Notes under the pieces: model-generated
What the model saw: the letters and a program-made list of their open reading frames with translations, nothing else
Databases searched by the model: none
Told to the model about the DNA's origin: nothing
Shown here: positions 33,746-45,995 of the stretch, one piece after another
Numbering within the stretch: position 1 is the stretch's first letter
How the letters are laid out: each line of letters opens with the position of its first letter
Program-made: the position numbers and the translations under genes
Source of the DNA: Macrosoma leucophasiata
Lineage: Eukaryota > Arthropoda > Insecta > Lepidoptera > Hedylidae
DNA length: 64,000 nucleotides
Reading direction: 5' to 3'
Assembly: GCA_036365455.1 (NCBI GenBank)
Contig: JAWQUS010000027.1
Span: 14,806,501 to 14,870,500, forward strand

Positions 33746-34154
33746 CAAGGTGAAATTTTAATCTTTGATTTCCGGCGGCAGATCGATCTGCCTACATTAG
33801 TATTGTCGAAACATAAAGTGATAAAATTAAAACATTGCTTCAAAAATAGATGTTGCCAAGATTTAGACAACACATTTATTTAGTACTATAAACTTTTATA
33901 GTATAAAATAAATGTGATTGTATTAAAAATTATGTAGTGGGCATACGATTCGTAAGTGTTCGCTCATAATGTATAATGAACTTGTCTGCAGTATTCCTTT
34001 GGCTCTAGGCTTCTGCGAAACCGTCACCAATAAAGCGTTCAGGACTGGCAGCTGGTAGCGCGTTGGCAACTTCTCTGATGTTGTCAATATCTTTCATTCA
34101 GATGACCCGTCTGCTTGTTTGCCAACCTTTTTAATGCCAATCATGGTGAAGAGG

Positions 34155-34410
34155 ATGCTACTTAGTGGTAGAGATTCAGTGACGGAGCTCGAGGGCGTAG
34201 GCAACGCAGTATCACCTAATCTACTTGCCGCTAAACGGTGGCGTTCAGCGCTATCGTATTCCGGTCAGGTGTCAATTTACGCCACAGGGGTATAAAAGCT
34301 TAGGCCCCAGAAATGGCTATGTGTCAATGGAATCTGTGGTTTTTCGTAGATATTTATAGGCTTCACTGTTCGTTTACCATCAACGTGAATTGTATGCTTG
34401 TTTCCCATTA
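34155..34410 (+). repeat. SINE-A copy
   Basis: TTAGTGGTAGAGATTCAGTG to TTGTATGCTTGTTTCCCATT. Confidence 0.75.
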
Positions 34411-35221
34411 TTATTGATAAAAAAATTACTAAAGACCGCTTATCATCTCTCATGGTTTTTCAAATACATTCAAATTCACAAAAATGTATCAGCACTAAAG
34501 AAAGAAATGCCTTTATTGGGGCAGTCCTGAGACATGCTTCAAAAGCAACATAATTTCGACGCGTTTCTGTTGTTGTTCGCTATTCAAGCAGAATCAATGC
34601 AGCCAATACATAACGGTTTGCTGTTTTTTCATTGATGAACTCAATTATTTTTTTTCATGGAACTAATCAGAAGTCTGTAATATAGCAGTATTGAGCGTTA
34701 TTGATATTCTAGCTGAATTCTAGTTAGGATACTGCCTTCGTAACACATTATGTTGAGTAACACTACATAACATACTGGTATTTGTACTTCTTTTTCGTTT
34801 ACTTTAAGTCAGCAGAATTTCATTGTTTTTTTTTACAAAAACTGATTTTTTTAGAAGTTAAAGGAGGTAGATGCTTGAATAAATGTTTACACTCACAGCC
34901 CTTACGCTTAAAAGTTGACTATCAAAACATCGGATTTGTTCATAAAATATCATTGTCTACTTCATAAAATAATTCAAAATAGATAATTTTGTTTTTGTAG
35001 TAAGTAATTCAATGTAAATGAGCGACGTGCATAATAATATAATTTTAAAAAAGCACCTACTGCGGATGTACTCTCAAATTCGCATTTATTTAGGATACGA
35101 TTCACACTGGTTTCAATTTTTGTGAAAGATATGGGAATGAAGGTACATACTCTTGCTATTGCTAGGACCAGTACCTATTATTACAAAACGCGTTGTAACG
35201 GCAGAATCAAATATTTATTAT

Positions 35222-35682
35222 AAAGGAGATGTTGCGAGCTCGGCCCTGGTTCGTACATGTCCTCAAAAAATGGGTAAATTATAGAAGAATCCGAAAAAAA
35301 TACAATTAATTTAATCAAGAATCTATTTTAGAGTTACCACAACATTTAATTCAAACGATTTTATCATTTTCAACTATGTTCAACACGGCGGCGATACAGC
35401 CTACGCTTGGGATTGACAGTACCTATGTAGATAAAACAAAACTAATAACAAAACAAAGTACTATGTCACCAAAAAAACAATTAAAAAAATTAAAATATCA
35501 AAATGACATCGCCTGCCATATTCGCCATGTTGGTTGCAATTCTAACTGCATAAAATGTTTTGTAACTGCAAACAAAGCTAAATTAGTGAAAATATGCAGT
35601 AAAAAAACGTTTTTATATTGATTTTGCCTGTTAAATATATTGTGTACAATACATGGCCATACATTTTTGCAACATCTCCTTT
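35222..35682 (-). mobile_element. MITE-K copy 2 (inverted)
   Basis: Same AAAGGAGATGTTGC ends; the interior is the reverse complement of copies 1 and 3 (GTTCAACACGGCGGCGATAC, GGCCATACATTTTTGC). The flanks lack an obvious duplication. The internal frame at 35376-35621 is repeat sequence. Confidence 0.8.
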
Positions 35683-36782
35683 GGTGGGATTTTTTTTAAA
35701 GGTAATTTCTTATATTAAAATGTATGTTTATCAGAACTTTACGCATATCTACTAAACTCGTAAAACATTAAACACAAACATTACTTTTTAATATGACACT
35801 TTATATGGTGGCTTTATATTTAATTAACAATGTTACAAATGTTAGAATGTTAAATGTTACAAACAGTATTACAATATTATTTATTTATTTATTTTATGCA
35901 CAAGGCAAATTACAATCAATGACAGTAAAAGCAATAACAAAAGTGTTTTGAATCCGGATTGTAATTCGCGATTATGTACATTCCTATAGTAAATATTGTA
36001 TTTTTTTTATACCGCATTAACGTACCTACAATATTTTGTTGAATAAACATTCATACGAAACATTATTATATTTCTTTTTTCTAAACACAACACAACTTAC
36101 ACAATTTTGAACATATCAATCGAACTGTACAATAACATAAGATTGAGCTATCCATAATTCAACTCATTAAATTTAACACTAATAATAAACAGTATTACAA
36201 TATTAGACTATTTTTACTGTAGGTATTGTTAGCGACCCTACAGCCCTGCAAACATCGCAGTGACGCGTGTGAAATCGAATGGAAGTAATTATTATTCTAC
36301 GCATTCAGACGTCACGATACATTAAGGATGTTGCCAAATGCTTAGTCGTCTTATAATTCATATTTAGATAACTTTGAAAATGTATATTGTGTTAGAACTT
36401 ATCGATTATTTTATTGAATCAAGCATTAGCGTCGAATTGGTAGTATGCTGAATAAAAATTTATTAAAACGTAACCAAAACAATTTTTAATTTTTTTTTAA
36501 TGTAAAAAAAAATATTTCACAGTAGGTACATACTGTGTGACTGGTGAGTCATAGAACTTAATAATTCAGGATCATGTAAACTAAAAAAAAAGTTGAATTA
36601 CATAAATACTAGTAAATACCTAACATAGAAATCCTTAATTTCTCGTCAAGTCACGTGACTTTTTTAGCTAAGCGACCGTATCTTATTTTATACGTCCAGG
36701 GTTCGTTGTTACACTTGGGTGGGGTTTAACAAGTAGAGAGCCTCAATAGTCCTGGTCTAATTTGTAATTTTGCGATAAGTGT

Positions 36783-36877
36783 AAGCGCGCTAACGCACTT
36801 GCGGTTAGCCGCGTTTGCATATTAAACTGTAAAAGCGGCTAGCCGCGCGGCTAACCTCTAATGCGTTAGGGCGCTAA
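36783..36877. repeat. Foldback element with 30-bp arms, copy 1
   Basis: AGCGCGCTAACGCACTTGCG, then GTTAGCCGCG, pairs with CGCGGCTAACCTCTAATGCG, then TTAGGGCGCT. The loop contains GCATATTAAACTGTAAAAGC, which also occurs at 37766-37785. Confidence 0.65.
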
Positions 36878-37106
36878 AAGTTGCATTCGATGGGACCTCT
36901 TAATTAATGCAGACAGGCCACGCAGTAGGCATGGGAGTATAGCAACTATTGCAAGTTTATGATAAATTGCCAAACTTTGAGATGTGTAAATGAAATGGAC
37001 GGACTCGATGGCTGCGGTATAGGGTGAGATCCGGCACCTGCCTATATTCAACATCCTACATAATGGGATTCTAAGTTAGGCTTATGTACAATATCGGTGT
37101 AGCGGT

Positions 37107-37190
37107 ACACGGGCGGTGTGTCAGGACCGGGATATCTGGCGCTCCACACTCTCAGTATACCCCGTTAGGGACTTGGCGTGAAGATACGTA
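37107..37190 (-). repeat. Family B copy, minus
   Basis: CGGGCGGTGTGTCAGGACCG, GGCGCTCCACACTCTC, CCCGTTAGGGACTTGGCGTG. Confidence 0.7.
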
Positions 37191-37667
37191 TGTACCTACA
37201 CGTCTACCATTTTAACAGTTAATATTCATCAATTATTTTATTTCAATTTTGTCTTTCATAATTAAAGACCATTTATTATCTGGTTATCAGAGGCCATTTT
37301 ATATTGTTTTTAATTAATTTTAGTTAATTAGGGTCTACACCATTCAATGCATTATAATGTTTTTATAAGAATTTTCTCATAGTATAAACAATACTTCGTT
37401 TAAATTAAACTCTCCATACCTACATCATCTATAAACTGGGTAAAGTAATAATAAATATTTGTTGATAAATAATTATAAATTTGCTGAATACATTCGGTTT
37501 TAGAAAATCGTGAATGGTTCATTGAATACAACAACCACATCAACAACGAGGTAACTTAATTGTTTATCCGAAAATATACATATAGGTACGAGGTCTATTA
37601 TAAAGATTACGGAGCATAAAATTACGGCAACGAAAAAATGTGACAGGATCTCTATTTTATTACTTAA

Positions 37668-37795
37668 GCGCCCTAACGCACTAGCGGTTAGCGCGGCTTA
37701 CCTATTTTTTATAATAATAATATGCAACTGCCTGTTATGTATAGTGCGTACAATAACAGGCGGTTGCATATTAAACTGTAAAAGCGCGTAAGTTT
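37668..37795. repeat. Foldback element, copy 2, with an inner palindrome
   Basis: TTAAGCGCCCTAACGCACTA...GCATATTAAACTGTAAAAGC as in copy 1. The middle holds ATATGCAACTGCCTGTTAT facing ATAACAGGCGGTTGCATAT, a 19-bp stem with one mismatch. Confidence 0.65.
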
Positions 37796-37894
37796 TTTAT
37801 AATGTTTTTGATCCTAATGATCATAGTCTATTTTCATAATTGATTTACAAAAAGTGTGTTTCTTTACTTTTCTAATAGTAAAAGTTTAACCATT

Positions 37895-38262
37895 GATTGT
37901 ATTTGCCACCCCTGAGACCTTAGTTGTTATATCTCTGTGATAGTTCTTACGGGACCATACATTACTATCTAACCTGAACACGATAGTGCTGAATATATAT
38001 TTTTTTTATGTAATGTATGTGGCAAACAAGCTTGCAGTTAACATTGATTTTAAGTGATGACTGCAGCCTATAGACTCCCACACAATGACCAGAGGTCATA
38101 ATACAGATGCGCTGCCACTCCTGAGGCATTAGGTGATATGCCTCTGTGCCGGAAATTACAGGGCCGTACAAATATTACCATTTGGCGGCAGATAGTTTAC
38201 AATAGTTTAGATAATAGGTGCCTACGCCCTCGAGCTCATACACTGGAACTCTTCCACCAATA
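37895..38262 (-). repeat. SINE-A copy with a second SINE-A nested in it, both minus
   Basis: The outer copy breaks at CACGATAGTGCTGAATATAT (37980-37999); the inner copy runs from a T tract at 37999 (GTGGCAAACAAGCTTGCAGT) to about 38172; the outer one resumes at AATATTACCATTTGGCGGCA. An AATAT-type duplication marks the junction. Confidence 0.75.
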
Positions 38263-38789
38263 AAAGATTTACCTACTTCCGACGTCTTTATACCTGCTCT
38301 GGATTTTATTTTAACCAACAATAAAAAATAATATAAAAAAATTGTCGTGGGTTTAATATCAATCCAAATGCGTGCGAAATGTTAATTTCTTTGGCATATA
38401 TTAAATATACTTATTGCCGGATGACATTCTGGTGACTAACGCGTGTCTGAGTGACCTTTCCAGCTCGGGAACTGACCCGGCCGATTGTCTAGTCTTCGAG
38501 GTCAACGCGACCAATCGCGCTTTTCAATTGACTCGGCTCATTTTAACACCGAATAACGAGACCACCTTTATGCAATTAGTCACAGTCATTCACATAGTAA
38601 TGATGGTAATAAGTGCATGCTGCATAAACATGACCTTATGAAACTGTTACATATTTGAGAGCACAAATTATTCAGCAAATTGAATACGCGGCTTTTGTAA
38701 CACTTAATAACAACTTTACATATTGTTTACCACTTTTTTGAGTAATTGAAGTAAACACGTTGGCTTGGCTACGTTAGTGAGTACTGCTT

Positions 38790-39085
38790 GTGGTAGAGCA
38801 CTAGGTGACTAGAGACAGTAGTGACGGAGTTCGCGGGCGCCCGGGCGCAGGCACCACCGCATTACCTAATCTACTTGCCGCTAAATGGAAATGTTCAACA
38901 CCATCGTGTTCCGGTCAGGTGGTAATGAACGGCCCTGTAATTTCCAGCGCAGAGGCATGATACCTTAGGCCTCTGGATTGGCAATGCATCTACATAGAAA
39001 TCTCTGGTTTCATGTTGATGTTTATAGGCTACAGTATTACTTACCATCAATGTGAACTGAACGCCTGTTTGTCACTTCAAATAAT
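38790..39085 (+). repeat. SINE-A copy
   Basis: TGGTAGAGCACTAGG (head slightly rearranged) to GAACGCCTGTTTGTCACTTC. Confidence 0.75.
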
Positions 39086-39104
39086 TAATAAATTAATGAA
39101 GATA

Positions 39105-39235
39105 CGTTGTTATACCCGAGGCTAAAGATTTATCTATGTGCCTGAAATCATAGACCCGTAAATTGATTACTGTCTGTCCGGAACATGGTAATGCTGAACA
39201 CTGCCATTTGGCCGCATTTAGTAACGCCACGCCAC
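39105..39235 (-). repeat. SINE-A fragment, minus
   Basis: TATACCCGAGGCTAAAG to CACTGCCATTTGGCCGCA; tail-to-tail with the preceding copy. Confidence 0.6.
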
Positions 39236-39814
39236 GCCTTTGAGTTGCTTCATTATGTATCTACCTGGTGGTACATACATGTTTAGAAACAATATTATCA
39301 TTTTTTTATGCAACACTATTAAAGTTTCGTTAAGATCTATTTCAATAAATGTTCCCTTGTATATTTTAATAACTGTTTCAAATGAAACAGTCACAGAGAA
39401 ATATCTTTATTCAATCTACTTTTAGCTGTATTTGTGAGTTCATGATGCGGCGTCAAGCGAGTCATGTATTTTGGGGGGCGAATGGACCTTTATTAGTCCA
39501 AAGTTACGCAGGTTACATGAGCCAAGATCGAGAATAGAGTGTAAGGTGTCGCTCTGTTTGTTCACTTTTCTCTTAAATCTCACTTTTGAAGTGATATTCA
39601 ACGACTGCACAGATCATGTGTAAACTAGACCTCTCTCAATAGAAAGTTGTCAATTTCTCCAGTGCGCGTATTCACGTGCCCAATGTGCTACTCGCTATAA
39701 CTGCTGCACTAACAGTCATTTGATGAAACGTTATATCTTACGTATCATAATTTTACTTATACTATTTTGCTACTGTAGCACACGGAACAGCTAAAGCTCC
39801 TCTAATAATCTATA

Positions 39815-39998
39815 ATATAAAAATAGTCGGGTTTTCCTTCTTGACGCTATAACTCCAGAACGCACGAACCGAATTCCACGGTTTTGCATTCGTTGGAAAG
39901 GTCTCGGGCTCCGTGAGGTTTATATCAAAGAAAATTCAGGAAAAAAATATATAATTATAAAACGACATCCACGTGGGCGAAGCCGCGGGCGACAGCTA
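39815..39998 (-). repeat. Family D-related repeat, minus
   Basis: GCTATAACTCCAGAACGCAC, AGGTCTCGGGCTCCGTGAGG and GGGCGAAGCCGCGGGCGACA; the reverse complement of the type at 28496-28660. Confidence 0.7.
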
Positions 39999-41225
39999 GT
40001 AACATTGATATAAGACTAAGCCAATGCGAAGACTGGCGGGATCATAATAGGAGTGCAGTATTCATGACAAGCAATTTGTACAATTAAAGCTTGGACTCAA
40101 AAGAATAAAGCATCGACGAGTGCTACAATTTGCCACAATCCATACCTCCTTGACACTAAAAAACCTAAAAAAACGTAATATTTACCGACATATAATTACG
40201 AGCAAAATTGACCTCCGCAAAAAAACCCACAAAGACATCCCCCGGCCGAATACTTGACGCGTCGCACGTACAAATATGTGCATACGCGTAGTGTCGGTTT
40301 TGCAACAGCCGGAGCCCATCAGGTGTGGACTGCACTCGCTTGCAGTTGCATAAACCGCTTGCGAAACTTGGATCGCGGTCACTGCCGCCGCTCAGCTAAG
40401 GGCACCTGCCGCACCCGACACTTATCAGCCTAGAGTACCATTGCTCTTTGATACCACGCTTATTGGCTGGCCCTTTTCATAGGTAAGGTACTGTGGTTTA
40501 ATTGAGGTATTTTCTTCATTTCAAGATTTTTATTCATATTTGAACGATCACTTGATTATTCAATTTCATTAGGTGAGCAGTTTTAATTATGCTTTTCTAA
40601 CATGTTATAATACCTATTTTTAAGTCTCATTTATGACTGTTCAAATTGATGAACAGGTTATCGAATTTTACAGTATCGCTGAATAAGTGAAAATATATTT
40701 TATTTGGATTCCTTTCAAATCGGACCAAGTGTCTATGTGTACACAATAATATGTGTACATTTATTTTTTTAAATTAATATTTTTACCAAAGCCAAAGTCT
40801 TCTTACTTTTTTATAAGTACAGTATCTGAAATGACCTTTTATAAACATAAATGATTACCCGTATAGGTAAATTTACTGGTGATTACACGGCGTACTGCAA
40901 AATTATGCAATTACAATCGGTATATCAGGACTTGTTTTTATTTAGCTTTAAACAACGCAGAATATTACGATACAAATGCATTACAATATTACATCATATT
41001 GTTGGGATTAGTACATTCAGTAATAAAGGATTGAAGGAACTTGGAACAACATTAGTATTGATTAGTTTTATAATAGGTACTAGGACCTCTGCGTTAATGT
41101 TTTAAAATTACATGTAAAGTTATAGTTTCTGTTTGTACACATGCGTATGATGCTTATTTTCGTACTTTTTTGATAATGAACACGAACTTTTGGGTGCGTG
41201 TTGTACAAGATAGGTATGTGATCGC

Positions 41226-41269
41226 CCAATGATCGAAATCGAAAGTCGACTTTCGATTTCGATCATTGG
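41226..41269. repeat. 44-bp perfect palindrome
   Basis: CCAATGATCGAAATCGAAAG, TC|GA, then the exact complement; the centre GTCGAC is at 41245-41250, with no spacer and no mismatch over 22 bp per arm. Confidence 0.85.
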
Positions 41270-41316
41270 TTGGTCGACAAATTTACTAAATTTTAACCAC
41301 AGTAACCGAAAAATAG

Positions 41317-41482
41317 TTACAAAATGATATGTTTTTTAAAATACCCATAATAATCAAAATTTTCAGAAAAAAATCCATCCCACGGGATTTTTTTCTGATT
41401 TTTCTCATGATACTCGTAGTTACCATCTATCCTATCACCCGGTATCGGCTCGACGTTGAGTTTTGGGACACCCTGTATAGTT
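41317..41482 (-). repeat. Possible transposon end (GGGACACCCTGTATA)
   Basis: GGGACACCCTGTATA at 41465-41479 is a phrase common near insect TE ends. Internal GAAAAAAATCC/GGATTTTTTTC forms a small hairpin. No second end was identified. Confidence 0.3.
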
Positions 41483-41991
41483 AAACTACCTAAGTCCAAG
41501 AAATTGTTCTAAAAAGAGATACAAATTTCTCCTTCACAATGCTATTGAAACCATCAGACATACAAATAAGAACGAGAAAAAATATTTTTTTTCTTAGCTT
41601 TTAAAAGTTGAACTGCAACTCGGTAGCTTATTGGCAACATATTGTCACGATTGCTACACATGAGGTCCTGTGTTCGATCTAACTCGGTTAGCGCTATTGG
41701 GATTTCTTTCTTAAGATTATTTCTTTTGCACCCTTGGAGTTTCATACATGTCTGTGGTTTGTTGTTGGATTTGGCTGACGGCACCAGTGGACGAGTCGTC
41801 CCGATGACAAAATGCGCACTAAATAATGTAATTTTGACTTCAGGGTAGAATTCGCGATCTTTGGATAACTAATATAGTCACTTTACTTTTTGACCTGTAT
41901 CTATCACTTCAGATAAATTATTTATGGAAAAAATCATTTATGGAGACATTTTTGAACTGGAGCTATAACATAGGTTTGTTGATTGTTGCAG

Positions 41992-42183
41992 CGTGTAACA
42001 ACATGCGGGCCTGCGTGTGGTTCGGGTGGTGCAGGCGCAGTGGCCGCGGGCGCGGTCCGGCGGCTCGCCTCCAGTCTACAGAGCACCAGCACCGGCTCGC
42101 TACCAGACTACGGCACACAGATCATCGACCCTTACCGCCTCCTAGAGGATGACCTGAACGGCATATACGAGGATATACGATCG
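41992..42183 (+). CDS. PDSS1: polyprenyl diphosphate synthase catalytic subunit (PDSS1/qless), coding exon 2
   Basis: The acceptor is TTGATTGTTGCAG ending at 41991 and the donor is TCG|GTATGT. The exon adds 64 codons, phase 0 on both sides (residues 51-114). The first half is low-complexity Gly/Ala (CGPACGSGGAGAVAAGAVRR), GC-rich compared with the surrounding intron, and probably extends the presequence. The second half, DPYRLLEDDLNGIYEDIRS, matches the start of mature PDSS1 (DPF.L.E.DL..LYEDIR) just before the synthase fold. Confidence 0.88.
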
Positions 42184-42929
42184 GTATGTTGACGTGATTG
42201 TACGTTAGGCTATTCTTGTCACATCTCGAGTAAGAGCTGGTTCACATCAGTTTTGTTGCGGCTGGTTCAGGTCGGACCGACCGACCCCATCGAAATCATG
42301 GCTAAACGTCCGATAAATCCGTATTTTTGTTCCTTGGAATCGTCCAAGGAACTAAGAACATTGTCGGATTGGTAGTTGTCTATTCTATAGTTAATACCTA
42401 GTCCTAAAATTACAAAATCATACACATATTGGTAAAATTAGATGTCTTTATACAGAGTCCTTAAATGTATTTTCTCTCTGTGCATTACCATCTAAAAGAC
42501 GCTAGAGGCAAGCATCACCAATAAGCGGCAGCTTGATGATGCGAGGTCTGGCAAAAAGCTATCCACAATATAAAAAAATATAATGAAAGTATATTTCATT
42601 ACATTACAAAATATATACATAAAAAAAAACAAAGTAAACCAAAAGTCACCAAGACTTGTCCGGTATGCTAAGGCGAATGTATGTATGTACGACAACAGTA
42701 ACATCACAGTCATTACATAAAAGAAATAATAATATACAATTTAACGAAGGTAGTAGCAAAATTTGATATGCATCTAAATATTTCTATTACTTTTTCGCGC
42801 TGTGACCAAATACAAAATACACTTAGTGTGAACGAGACAACATTATTTGTTAGACGTGATTCAGTTACTGGTTTTATACTTATGTAAAAAATTAAATGTA
42901 ATATGCAAGTAACATAAATTTTTAACTTA

Positions 42930-44050
42930 TAGGATGTTCCAAAAGTGACATTTCAATTTATTTTTAATATTGGTTCTGTTGACACTATTTTTTAACGAGG
43001 GTTCTAAACCATTTAAAAGACGAGGGACTAAATAGTGTGAGGTCCGCTGTCCATAATAATTATTAGCTGTTTTCGTTTCAAGTAGTTCATTCAATATTTG
43101 ACGAGTTATAATTTTATGTTTTTTTTAATTTTTGAATATTTGTATTAAAATAGTGCTCTTTTAGGAGATAATACAAACATTTTGAGTGGACTGGTAAGAT
43201 TTTACAGTGTTTGAAAAGTTTTATTTCACTATTTCTGTGTTGCTCTTTGATTGAAGGTGATATAATTTTTTCAGTATTCTAAGTTGGAGCGTCTGAATTT
43301 TGTTTAGGTATGACTTAAACGTTCTACCATCGCTAGTAATGCCGTAATTGATAGTAGAATCTGCCAATGCAGTATAAAGTAATAATAATACTTTATATGG
43401 TATCCTATTTCTTAAAATTATTAAATTAGCTAAAAAGGCCCTATGTTTATCACATATACTGTTTATATGCGGTAGCCAATTAAAATTGTTATCAATCACG
43501 AGACCAATTAATTGATTTATGTACCATATATTTCCAATCATTCAAACGTGATGCTGGCAGTTATGCCTCCTGACGGTTGCCAATAAAAAAAAAAAAAAAA
43601 AAATCACGAGACCGAGATATTTATGCTTATCGACAGTTTCAATTTCAGGACAATTGCAGGCTTGTTGAAAACACATTTGATCATGAGCTTTAAGTTTCCT
43701 ATTACTGTTATAATGGTGTAGGGTGAGTGGATGTGTACTAATTTTGTTTTGTCAGCATTTAGGACTACCTGGTTATCATGACACCATTTATGGAGGCGAT
43801 CGAAGTCTTGTTGGAGTTTTTCGAGAGCATTTTTAATATTTTTGTCCGCTATAACTAAGCAGGTGTCATCAGCATATTGATATGATGTGCAATGTTTCAG
43901 TACATTATTCATATCATTTACGTAAGAAATAAAGTGAAGAGGCCCAAGTACAGAACCTTGAGCCGTTCCTTCTGTTACAGGTTTTTTTTGTCTATTCTTA
44001 CATAATACGATCTATTTGTTAGATAATCTTTACACCAATTTATTATTTAT
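42930..44050 (-). pseudogene. Non-LTR retrotransposon ORF2 fragment (reverse transcriptase), antisense in intron 2
   Basis: Reading the minus strand: WCKDYLTNRSYYVRI, GTAQGSVLGPLHFISYVNDM, YQYADDTCLVIADKNIKNAL (YADD catalytic motif), NADKTKLVH, then GLVIDNNFNWLPHINSICDK and a C-terminal region ending near 42930. The fingers and the first half of ORF2 are missing (5' truncation), a frameshift lies near 43690, and a small insertion splits the frame at 43506-43601. Jockey/CR1-like clade by motif style. Confidence 0.85.
43506..43601 (+). mobile_element. 96-bp poly(A)-tailed retroinsertion in the LINE
   Basis: AATCACGAGACC occurs at 43494-43505 and 43602-43613, a 12-bp target duplication. The insert ends TGACGGTTGCCAAT plus about 17 A. 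The reading frame of the LINE is restored if insert and one duplicate are removed. Confidence 0.8.
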
Positions 44051-44106
44051 TTTACTTATAATATTATTTGTTGGTTATACTATATACTACGAATATACGC
44101 CATCAA

Positions 44107-44459
44107 TTCAATGTTTATTTTGTCGGGAAACATTTCTAACGGATTTAGGTGAGCGCTTTCTATCGTTTGCGTGTCTGTCATTCCATTGACATAAAACGTC
44201 GTAAACATCATAGTAATTTCTGCTAAGTTCGACCGCACGACTGATTATATCAGCGCTCAATTCATTGACATGTTCCGGTTTGTTTGTGTGAATAATAGGG
44301 GGGTATTTTTGAGTGTTTAAGTCGACGCGACGTCCATTGATCGGTAAGTGTGTCAAAGTCACGACGTTTTAGCACGCGAGCAGGCGTTAGTTGTGCAATT
44401 CGCGCATCGTCGGTAATTGCACCGCGTTTATTATTGCCTATGACATGATTAAGGCGCAT
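44107..44459 (-). pseudogene. Unrecognised frameshifted coding relic
   Basis: Two overlapping minus-strand frames look coding: MRLNHVIGNNKRGAITDDAR... from ATG 44459, and ...DIISRAVELSRNYYDVYDVL, then CQWNDRHANDRKR, to a stop at 44108-44110. Together they could be one gene with a frameshift near 44290-44360. Family not recognised; perhaps transposon-encoded. It directly abuts the LINE fragment but is not an RT motif. Confidence 0.3.
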
Positions 44460-45344
44460 GTCCTTTGATTATTTAACAATTTAACTGCTAGCAAACTGCC
44501 TCGGATTTGCGTTGCTCGTATTTTGTTGGGAAATCATTTCGTCACGCATTGACTTGACTTTATTTAACCCTACTTGTTTACGCTTACTGCATTGGTAACA
44601 CTTCCATCCGGTATAATTTTTTTGACATCCTTGATTTATTTTTATTGACTCTTAATTTTAATCAGTTATACGTTCTTCACCGCTTTTATTGGTGAAAATC
44701 GAATGCAAACTCGTTCACCGTTCAGTATTTTTTCGATCGGAGTTCAGACAGACAGATGCAATGCAGCATATTAGATATGTAGTGACCAATTAATTCGTCT
44801 TTTAGCCTCGGTTCCTTTTATTTTATAACTAGTAATTTTATTAAATAAGATAAATTCTTTTGTTCGATAGATGCGCTTACGCACGCAATAGTGCATGTAT
44901 ATGTGAATGTTTCGCTCAAATTGCTATTACGACGATTAAGTTAGATGAACGGTGAAAGAATCGGAGAAAGCATACGACGGTGATGTCTTTGACGTGTCAG
45001 GTTGCATAAGTTGTTTATTGTGATGAATAAAATATAAAAATTAATTATACTTTAATAACTGGAGTGCGCCATTGTGAGCACTGGAGGGCGTTGACCTGAG
45101 CGGATTATGTAAAAGGCAGGCAGAGGTGTAGATATACGCGTATATTTAAACTTGCATATAGCTATAATTATAAGTAAGTTGTTAGTACCATGAGATAAGA
45201 GACATGTTCTTTTGACATTGACAAACACATTTTAAAACTATCGATTGAAAAAAAAAACACTCTTCGTCGTGATCAATAAAAATGGTGGCCAAGTGCTAGT
45301 CAGACTCGCGCACGTATGGTTTCTTACATCTATATATCTATTTC

Positions 45345-45640
45345 TTCTATATATATATAAAAATCAATTGCTGTTAGTTAGTCTCGCTAAAACTCGAGAA
45401 CGGCTAGACCGATTTGACTAATTTTAGTTTTGAATGATTTTTGGAAGTCTAGGGAAGGTTTAAAAGGTAAGAAAATATGAAGGAATTGAAGGGAAACAGT
45501 AAAAACCACAATTTTATTTTCCCATACAAATACGGACTATTTATCTACTATCTATCAAATCTTTGACACATTATTTCATTCTGAGGCAATACGAACTTCG
45601 TAAAAACTAAAATTACGAAGTTTGCCGGGTCACCTAGCAT
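45345..45640 (+). repeat. Dispersed repeat (ACTCGAGAACGGCT type)
   Basis: AAAACTCGAGAACGGCTAGA, CCGATTTGACTAATTTTAG, ending GAAGTTTGCCGGGTCACCTA. Phrases typical of lepidopteran interspersed repeats. Confidence 0.55.
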
Positions 45641-45779
45641 TATTCATAAAAAGAAGACAAAAAGAATCACGTTTGTTATAATATAAAGGTAATTAAATAT
45701 TCTGTGAATATGTATTTCAAGCGTCTTCTCTTGCTGTTACCGTTATTAATATCAAGCAAAAACATCACGTTTGTTGTGT

Positions 45780-45995
45780 GGGGACTCCCTTTAAATAATT
45801 ATTTTATTCTGATTTTGCATTGTAATGTTGTTATAGCGCCATCAGAAATACATCGTGAAAATTTCAAGTCCCTAGCTATCACGGTTCATGAGATATAGTC
45901 CGGTGACTAACAGATAGGCAGACGTAGGCGCAGCTGAGTCTTAGAAATAGGGTTCCGTTTTTAACCTTTGGGTACCTACGTCACCCTAAAAAACA
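45780..45995 (+). repeat. Dispersed repeat (GTCCCTAGCTATCACGG type)
   Basis: ATCGTGAAAATTTCAAGTCC, CTATCACGGTTCATGAGATA, GGGTTCCGTTTTTAACC, TTTGGGTACC. Another widespread lepidopteran repeat. Confidence 0.55.

Larger units (their letters stand above)
16770..41991 (+). other. PDSS1 intron 1 (25.2 kb, repeat-filled)
   Basis: It spans from the donor after exon 1 to the acceptor of exon 2. Repeats are listed separately. Stretches in which I see nothing specific: 16770-18590, 21800-23260, 29680-30580, 33745-34150, 34420-35220, 35690-36780, 38270-38785, 39240-39810, 40000-41225 and 41270-41991. A GC-rich patch at 17565-17650 could be an alternative promoter or part of an unknown repeat. Confidence 0.65.

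Noticed and set aside
35376..35621. 81-codon frame
   Set aside because: Lies wholly in MITE-K copy 2 and is not kept open in copies 1 and 3.
41620..41700. tRNA-like stretch (GGTAGCTTATTGGC...TGTGTTCGATC)
   Set aside because: Boxes are degenerate and no tRNA fold can be drawn.
41940..42152. Alternative frame over PDSS1 exon 2 (starts METFLNWSYN)
   Set aside because: Out of phase with exons 1 and 3; the GC-rich exon keeps more than one frame open by chance.
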